From: Variovorax sp. SG517
Lineage (GTDB): Bacteria; Pseudomonadota; Gammaproteobacteria; Burkholderiales; Burkholderiaceae_C
Direction of reading: 5' to 3'
DNA: 64,000 bases
NCBI RefSeq assembly: GCF_013376045.1
Contig: NZ_JABMJG010000012.1
Location: forward strand, 165,603 to 229,602
Within the stretch, counting starts at the first letter, position 1. Every line of letters starts with the position of its first letter. Made by a program: the position numbers and the translations under genes. Shown here one piece after another: positions 59,384 to 64,000 of the stretch. The notes under the pieces were generated by a model. It did not search any database and had not been told where the DNA came from. It saw only the letters and a list, made by a program, of their open reading frames with translations.

Positions 59384-59604
59384 GGCAGTCCTTTGAACGG
59401 TTGGTTGGTCGATTGATTGGCGAAGGCGGTTTTCCTTCTGCGTGATCTGTACTCTAGTGATCGGATGTGCGCCGATAAACAGGCAATGCCGGCAATCACA
59501 ATTTGGCGAGCCCAAACAATCGATCAGGCAGTCGCAAGCCGATTGGCGGGGACGGAACCGCAAGGTCTAAACTGCAGCCCCGCTTCCTGCAGGAGACAAA
59601 ACCC

Positions 59605-60261
59605 ATGACCCGATTGCTCGTGCGCAGCTTCGGCGTTTCGCTCGACGGTTTCGCAGCCGGCCCCGACCAGAGCCTGGAGCACCCGCTGGGCGTCCGCGGC
59701 CCCGAACTCATGAACTGGTTCTTTCCCACGCGCGTCTGGCAGCAGATGCAGAAGACGGGCGAGACCAACGGCGAGACCGGCGTCGACAACGAGATGGCCG
59801 AGCAGGGCTTCGCCGAGATGGGCGCCTGGATCCTCGGGCGCAACATGTTCGGGCCGGTGCGCGGCCCCTGGCCCGACGAGAGCTGGAAAGGCTGGTGGGG
59901 CGACGAGCCCCCGTACCACGTGCCGGTCTTCGTGCTGACCCACCACGCCCGCGCACCGCTGGCAATGAAAGGCGGCACGACCTTCCACTTCGTCACCGGC
60001 GGCATCCACGATGCGCTGGCGCAGGCACGAGCCGCCGCGGGTGGCCGCGATGTGCGCCTGGGCGGCGGCGCGGCCACCGTGCGCGAATACCTGAAGGCCG
60101 GCCTGATCGACGAACTGCACCTGGCCGTGCGGCCGGTGCTGCTGGGCAAGGGCGAAGCGCTGTTCGCGGGCCTGGATCTGCCGGCGCTGGGCTACAGCTG
60201 CGAACGGCAGGTGGCGGGCGAGCGCGCCACGCACGTGTTCCTGCGGCGCAAGGCGGCCTGA
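59605..60261 (+). CDS. dihydrofolate reductase-family (RibD C-terminal-like) protein
   Basis: This 218-residue protein resembles the C-terminal reductase domain of RibD: S-F-G-V-S-L-D-G-F-A-A-G at the start, A-W-I-L-G-R-N-M-F-G, P-V-F-V-L-T-H, and G-G-G-A-A-T-V-R-E-Y-L-K-A-G-L-I-D-E-L-H-L. It should bind NADPH. The substrate is unknown, and these proteins are not the housekeeping DHFR. AGGAGA lies upstream of the ATG at 59605. It is divergent from RidA. Confidence 0.9.
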   Translation: MTRLLVRSFGVSLDGFAAGPDQSLEHPLGVRGPELMNWFFPTRVWQQMQKTGETNGETGVDNEMAEQGFAEMGAWILGRNMFGPVRGPWPDESWKGWWGDEPPYHVPVFVLTHHARAPLAMKGGTTFHFVTGGIHDALAQARAAAGGRDVRLGGGAATVREYLKAGLIDELHLAVRPVLLGKGEALFAGLDLPALGYSCERQVAGERATHVFLRRKAA

Positions 60262-60343
60262 CGGCGGGGCGGGCCTGCCAACTGGTGCAACGAGCGGCCC
60301 TCCTCGCAGCTATCAGGCTGCCATCAGGCGGTCATCAGCCCGT

Positions 60344-60634
60344 TCAGGCCCCTTCGACGATCCGCATATCCCGCTCCGCACCGTCTCCCAGGGCCGCAAG
60401 CGCCGCCTGGTACGCGGGGCTGTCGTGCACGGTCGTGGCTTGCTCGACGCTGTCGAACTCGATCAGCGTGGTGCGCTCGGCAAGGCCGTGCTCGTAGACC
60501 TTGGCCGGCAGGCCGCGTGCCAGGAAGCGACCGCCGCCGGCGGTGATGGCGGGTGCCGCCAGCTTTGCGTAGGCCGCGAGCTTGTCGGCGTCCTTGATGG
60601 CGCGGTATGCGCTGATCCAATAGGCTTTTGCCAT
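60344..60634 (-). CDS. DUF1330-family protein
   Basis: The 96-residue protein shows the ferredoxin-like DUF1330 pattern: A-K-A-Y-W-I-S-A-Y-R-A-I, F-L-A-R-G-L-P-A-K-V-Y-E-H, and L-I-E-F-D-S-V-E-Q-A-T-T-V-H-D-S-P-A-Y. Function is unknown in general. I chose the start at 60634 from family length. It is divergent from the GFA gene. Confidence 0.87.
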   Translation of the reverse strand: MAKAYWISAYRAIKDADKLAAYAKLAAPAITAGGGRFLARGLPAKVYEHGLAERTTLIEFDSVEQATTVHDSPAYQAALAALGDGAERDMRIVEGA

Positions 60635-60743
60635 GGGGGTTTCACTCCGGTTGTTGGGCGAGCAATATAAAGCGGACACCGCGAGCGCATCAGGGCCATG
60701 AGCAGAAAGCCCCATGCCTGAACTGTCTGAAGGAGTCCGATCG

Positions 60744-61184
60744 ATGCTCAGAGGAAGCTGTCTCTGCCAAGGCGTGGCGTTCGAGATCGACGGCGCGCTG
60801 AAAGACCCGCTCTACTGCCATTGCGCGATGTGCCGGAAGGCGCATGGCACCGCCTTCCGCGCGCGGGCCAAGGTGCTGGCGAAGGAGTTCCGCTGGAGCA
60901 GGGGCGAAGAACTGGTCCGCTTCTACGAGTCGTCACCCGGCGAATACCGCGGGTTCTGCTCGGTGTGCGGCTCCAGCCTCATCAGCAAGTTCGACGTGAA
61001 GCCCGATGTCTACGGCGTGGCACTCGGCGTGCTCGACGATGACCCGCAGGTCAGGCCGCTGTGCCACGTGTTCGTCGGGTCGAAGGCGCCGTGGTTCGAG
61101 ATCACGGACTCGCTGCCTCGATACGAGACGCTGCCTCCCGGTGCCGGCCAGGGCACCAGGCCTCGCGATCAGACCGACGGATAA
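60744..61184 (+). CDS. GFA (glutathione-dependent formaldehyde-activating type) family protein
   Basis: This 146-residue protein has the zinc-binding cysteines of the GFA fold: G-S-C-L-C-Q-G, H-C-A-M-C-R-K and F-C-S-V-C-G-S. The family was named from a formaldehyde-glutathione enzyme, but most members have no proven activity. AAGGAG lies 11 bases upstream of the ATG at 60744. It ends in a 16-base overlap with the convergent map gene. Confidence 0.9.
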   Translation: MLRGSCLCQGVAFEIDGALKDPLYCHCAMCRKAHGTAFRARAKVLAKEFRWSRGEELVRFYESSPGEYRGFCSVCGSSLISKFDVKPDVYGVALGVLDDDPQVRPLCHVFVGSKAPWFEITDSLPRYETLPPGAGQGTRPRDQTDG

Positions 61185-61960
61185 GTCCCCGTGCCCCCGG
61201 GCCATGGCGTGAGCACCTCGTAGCCCTCGGGCGTCACGGCCACCATGTGTTCCCACTGGGCCGACAGCGAGCGGTCCTTCGTGACCACCGTCCAGCCGTC
61301 GGACAACTGCCGGGTCTCGCTCCTGCCGGCGTTGAGCATCGGCTCGATGGTGAAGATCATCCCCGGCACCAGCCTGAGCCCTTCGCCGCGCCGGCCGAAG
61401 TGCAGCACCTGCAGGTCCTCGTGGTAGACCTGCCCGATGCCGTGCCCGCAGTATTCGCGCACCACGCTGAAATGCTCGCGATGGGCAACCGACTGGATGG
61501 CATGGCCCACATCGCCGAGAGTCGCTCCGGGCCTGACCTCGCGGATGCCGGCCAGCATGGCCTCGTACGTGGTCTCCACCAGGCGCCGGGCCAGCTGGCT
61601 GGGCTCTCCCACGAAGAACATGCGGCTGGTGTCGCCGAACCAGCCGTCCTTGATGACGGCGACGTCGATGTTGACGATGTCGCCCTTCTTCAAAATCTTG
61701 CCGGGCGAGGGAATGCCGTGGCACACCACCTCGTTGACGGAGGTGAGGATGGTCTTGGGATACCCCAGGTACCCCACGTTGGCTGGAACGGTGCCCTGCA
61801 CGTTCACGATGTAGTCGTTGCAGATCCGGTCGAGCTCTTCGGTGCTCACGCCGGGCACGACGTGGGGCTCGATCATGCCCAGCACCTCCGCGGCCAGCCT
61901 GCCGGCGCGCCGCGCCATTTCGATCTGCTCGGCCGACTTGATGACGATGCCGCGTGCCAT
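61169..61960 (-). CDS. map: methionine aminopeptidase, type I
   Basis: The enzyme removes the first methionine from new proteins. The 263-residue protein has all five metal ligands in their usual settings: N-I-D-V, G-D-T-S, G-H-G-I-G, I-E-P-M and E-H-M-V. It is coupled by TGATG to a ParD-like gene, not to rpsB as the housekeeping copy usually is, so it may be a second copy. The C-terminal tail P-W-P-G-G-T-G-T is unremarkable. Confidence 0.95.
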   Translation of the reverse strand: MARGIVIKSAEQIEMARRAGRLAAEVLGMIEPHVVPGVSTEELDRICNDYIVNVQGTVPANVGYLGYPKTILTSVNEVVCHGIPSPGKILKKGDIVNIDVAVIKDGWFGDTSRMFFVGEPSQLARRLVETTYEAMLAGIREVRPGATLGDVGHAIQSVAHREHFSVVREYCGHGIGQVYHEDLQVLHFGRRGEGLRLVPGMIFTIEPMLNAGRSETRQLSDGWTVVTKDRSLSAQWEHMVAVTPEGYEVLTPWPGGTGTYPSV

Positions 61961-62217
61961 CAGCGTTTTCCTGCAGAAGAAGACGACCGGGCTTTCGCAG
62001 GCTCGGCCGTGGCCGCGGCGACGATGTCCAGGCCGCCCGAGAGTTCGGCCTGTATCAGCAGCTGGCAGATTTCCCGGTGGTCCAGCTCCGGGTGCAGTTC
62101 GGCCAGCATGCCGACGCGCATCCAGTGCTCGGCCTGGCCGTTGATGGACCTGCCCAGGGCGTTGCCTGCCACGCGCAGGTTTTCGTGCATGAGGTCGGAG
62201 ATCTTGACGATGCCCAT
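61960..62217 (-). CDS. ParD-like antitoxin-family protein
   Basis: The 85-residue protein begins with a ribbon-helix-helix-like segment (G-I-V-K-I-S-D-L-M-H-E-N-L-R-V-A-G-N-A-L-G-R-S-I-N) typical of the ParD-like family, followed by a helical tail. It shares one base with map (TGATG). No ParE-type toxin is present. The pair is found in other proteobacteria, from memory; the protein may regulate map. Confidence 0.8.
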   Translation of the reverse strand: MGIVKISDLMHENLRVAGNALGRSINGQAEHWMRVGMLAELHPELDHREICQLLIQAELSGGLDIVAAATAEPAKARSSSSAGKR

Positions 62218-62293
62218 CAGTTGGCCTTGTATGAAACGTAAGCGAAGTATATATGTTTCGTATGTTCCAACGCCGTCGTGAGGCATCGCGCGG

Positions 62294-63556
62294 CTAGTCC
62301 CCCTCCAGGCGATCCCGCCGCATGGCGCGCCAGAGCGCGAGGTCGTAGGTGATCTTCAGCAGCCCGCACGCGATGAGCGGCAGCGAGATCCATCCGGCCG
62401 CGAACAGCGCGCCGCTGATCGTCGGGCTGATGGCCGCGGCCAGGCTTCGCGGCACGGCGGTGAAGCTCGCGGCCGCGCTGCGTTCGGCCGGCGTCACCAC
62501 CGCCATCACATAGGCCGTTCGCGTGGGCACGTCCATCGAAGACAGCGAGCTGCGGATCATCAGCAGGCCCAGCGCCACGGGCAGGCTCGGCGCCAGCGCG
62601 GCGAGCACGAGGCAGACGTTGGCCGGCAGGTGCGTGAAGACCATCGTGTTGAGCAGCCCGATGCGCTGCGCAACCACGGGCGCCGCCAGCTGCGATGCCG
62701 CGCCCAGCAGACCTGTCCAGAAGAAGAACACGCCGGCCTGGGTCAGCGAGAAGCCGAACCGCTCCAGCAGCCACAGCGACATCAGCGCATTGACCGTGAG
62801 CCCGCCCGCGAAGGCGTCGACGCTGAAGAGCGCCGCCAGTCGCATCACCACGCGGCGCGAGGGCCCCAGAGGCGCGGGCGCAACCGGCAGGCTGTCGGCG
62901 CTGCCGGCGCCCGAATGCGCGGGCAGGTTCCGGTAGAGCCAGAAGACGGCCAGCCCGATCGCGGCGTAGACCACGAACATCCCGCGCAGCGCGTCGAGCC
63001 GACCGAACCCTGTGTGCCGCACCAGCCAGTCCGGCACTGCCGCGGCCAGCGCGCCCAGCGCTGCGCACAAGGCGCCGAGCAGGCTGTAGCGGGCGAAGAG
63101 CGCGGTCCGCGCATGGCCTTGCGCCGCGCCGGCCAGCCGGGCGTGCTCCAGGGGAAGGAACACGCTGACGTCACCCGAGCTGGGGTTGAGCGTGCCGACC
63201 AGCGCCACGACCAGCAACGGCCAGAACGAGGAGAGTCCCGCGAAGCCGATGCCGGTCGCGGCCATCAGCAGGGCCGCGCCGCGAAGCAGCCGCCCCGCCG
63301 CGAAGCGATAGCCCCAGGCACCGACCGCGAGCGTCGCGAGCGCCGAGCCCAGCATCGTTGCCGTACTGACGATGCCGACTTCCAGCGTTCCGAGCCCGAT
63401 CGACAGCAGGTACGCCGGCAGCAGCACGGCCATGTAGCCGTCGGCGAAGGCGCGAAGCCCTCGCGCGATGAGCAGGGGCAGGGCGCCCGGATCGACCCCG
63501 GAGGGCAGCAGGCGCATGAGGCCGGAGCGCGAGCGGGGCATGGAAGAGGTGCTCAT
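62294..63556 (-). CDS. MFS transporter, 12 membrane segments
   Basis: This 420-residue protein has the usual twelve helices, with the 2-3 loop less charged than normal (G-A-W-G-Y-R-F-A in place of G-x-x-x-D-R-x-G-R-R). Such loss of motif A is seen in some exporters. The region G-T-L-N-P-S-S-G-D-V-S-V-F-L-P-L-E-H is characteristic for a small MFS branch of unknown substrate. It is a single gene, upstream of which lies a long empty region. Confidence 0.85.
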   Translation of the reverse strand: MSTSSMPRSRSGLMRLLPSGVDPGALPLLIARGLRAFADGYMAVLLPAYLLSIGLGTLEVGIVSTATMLGSALATLAVGAWGYRFAAGRLLRGAALLMAATGIGFAGLSSFWPLLVVALVGTLNPSSGDVSVFLPLEHARLAGAAQGHARTALFARYSLLGALCAALGALAAAVPDWLVRHTGFGRLDALRGMFVVYAAIGLAVFWLYRNLPAHSGAGSADSLPVAPAPLGPSRRVVMRLAALFSVDAFAGGLTVNALMSLWLLERFGFSLTQAGVFFFWTGLLGAASQLAAPVVAQRIGLLNTMVFTHLPANVCLVLAALAPSLPVALGLLMIRSSLSSMDVPTRTAYVMAVVTPAERSAAASFTAVPRSLAAAISPTISGALFAAGWISLPLIACGLLKITYDLALWRAMRRDRLEGD

Positions 63557-63818
63557 GCTGCGGCGTGGGAAGGCTGCAGTCGATCGGGGCGTTTCCCGCT
63601 GAGCCGGGGCTGCCTATGGGGCAGCTGGACGGGTGCGAAAGATGCGAAAGATGCGGGTGGGGCGCAGGGCAAGGCGGTGTCCACGGAAAACTCCGTTGTG
63701 AGTCACCAGCGCTTGGACGGGAGACCGTCTTGCTTTGCAGCCCGGGAGGCTGTTTTCCCGGGGACGGGCATCGTATCAGGCCAAAAGGCGCTTTGGAATG
63801 CGCGCTGTGGGGCCAACC
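63557..63818. other. intergenic region upstream of the MFS gene
   Basis: No convincing gene in this stretch. It contains a nine-base tandem repeat (TGCGAAAGA twice, 63634-63651) and a GC-rich palindromic area (CCCGGGAGG ... CCCGGGG). It should hold the MFS promoter on the minus strand. Confidence 0.4.
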
Positions 63819-63847
63819 TTGACGCTCGCCATCGGCACCGCTTACAT
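63819..63847 (+). promoter_or_regulatory. sigma-70-type promoter pointing into the IS element
   Basis: TTGACG (63819-63824) and TTACAT (63842-63847) are 17 bases apart. Downstream, 63848-63920 forms small hairpins (CGGG...CCCG and CCTGCG...CGCAGG) and is then cut by the IS. The gene once driven is not visible. Confidence 0.45.
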
Positions 63848-63920
63848 TGCCCTCCGCCTCGTGATGAGCGGGGCCGGGTTTGGAAGCCCGCTGACATCCT
63901 GCGACGAAAGCCGCCGCAGG

Positions 63921-64000
63921 TGAACTGCACCCCAAAAGTTGGACACCGATCCAATCCTTGGGGTGTTTTTCATGGCGAAGTACGACGAGAAGTTCAAGCT
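63921..64000 (+). mobile_element. IS3-family (IS150-like) element, left end only
   Basis: The sequence TGCACCCCAAAAGTTGGACA, starting at 63926, is the well-known left-end inverted repeat type of IS150-group elements, and an orfA start follows at once. The end may be taken as 63921 or 63926; the right end lies outside the window. Confidence 0.8.
63972..64000 (+). CDS. IS3-family transposase orfA, 5' fragment
   Basis: Only M-A-K-Y-D-E-K-F-K is visible before the window ends. This opening is typical of the helix-turn-helix orfA of IS150-type elements, and it lies about 45 bases inside the inverted repeat, as expected. Confidence 0.75.

Noticed and set aside
63848..63920. Possible c-di-GMP (GEMM) riboswitch because of GACGAAAGCCGCCGCAGG
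   Set aside because: It resembles the second strand of the GEMM core, but the required GGCAAACC part is missing, so it was left as an unidentified leader.
1..64000. CRISPR arrays, tRNA and rRNA genes
   Set aside because: I looked for regularly spaced repeats, cloverleaf ends and conserved rRNA segments and saw none. Small RNAs without strong landmarks could be missed by eye.

Overview
The window is about 66% GC, densely coded, and reads like a betaproteobacterial chromosome of the Comamonadaceae, most likely Variovorax or a close relative. The reasons are the many Bug-type (TctC) solute receptors with a TctDE-like two-component pair, a protocatechuate/shikimate catabolic cluster under an IclR regulator, an Frc-type sugar ABC operon with a ROK regulator, and a CCCCCT-loop-AGGGGG intergenic element I associate with this family. 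The genus is an inference from gene content; no rRNA gene or tRNA was seen.

Layout. 1-4.9 kb: partial ArsR regulator with an overlapping SRPBCC gene, a DHA2 multidrug-type exporter, a small protein, aroC and an MFS carrier. 5.0-7.2 kb: Tat/lipobox-type metallophosphoesterase with a LamG-like C-terminus. 7.3-12.4 kb (minus): aspartate 4-decarboxylase operon with two different AspT-type antiporters. 12.7-29.1 kb: a type VI secretion effector island with a VgrG carrying a long C-terminal extension, two Rhs proteins with near-identical front halves and unrelated toxin tips, and small overlapping genes that look like immunity and orphan-immunity genes. The last 2 kb of this island is AT-rich and includes a frameshifted gene. 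29.4-33.4 kb: frcBCA-like sugar uptake operon plus ROK regulator, preceded by a perfect 9-3-9 palindrome. 33.4-38.7 kb (minus): two Bug receptors around a histidine kinase/response regulator pair, and two proteins of unknown role. 38.7-48.8 kb: IclR regulator divergent from two atypical AroE-like dehydrogenases, pcaB, pcaC, an MFS carrier, pcaD, quiC and a shikimate-type MHS transporter; the motif TGATCGATCA lies ahead of both transcription blocks. 48.9-63.6 kb: mostly housekeeping and orphan genes (DsbA-like, DUF1800/DUF1501 pair, an unknown pair resembling an effector and immunity gene, DTW-domain tRNA enzyme, HDOD, aroG, RidA, GFA, ParD-like/map). 63.92-64.0 kb: left end of an IS3-family element.

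How the genes work together. The 39.7-48.8 kb cluster should import shikimate-type compounds, oxidise them, dehydrate 3-dehydroshikimate to protocatechuate and process the ring-cleavage product to 3-oxoadipate; the ring-cleaving dioxygenase and the thiolase steps are not in the window. The 12.7-29.1 kb island is the best place to look for something undescribed. The first Rhs ends in a tip with a His-Gly...Ser-Cys arrangement like clan CD (caspase-type) proteases, followed through an ATGA overlap by a secreted Sel1-like protein. The second Rhs ends in an AT-rich tip I cannot assign, followed through an ATGA overlap by a 116-residue AT-rich protein.
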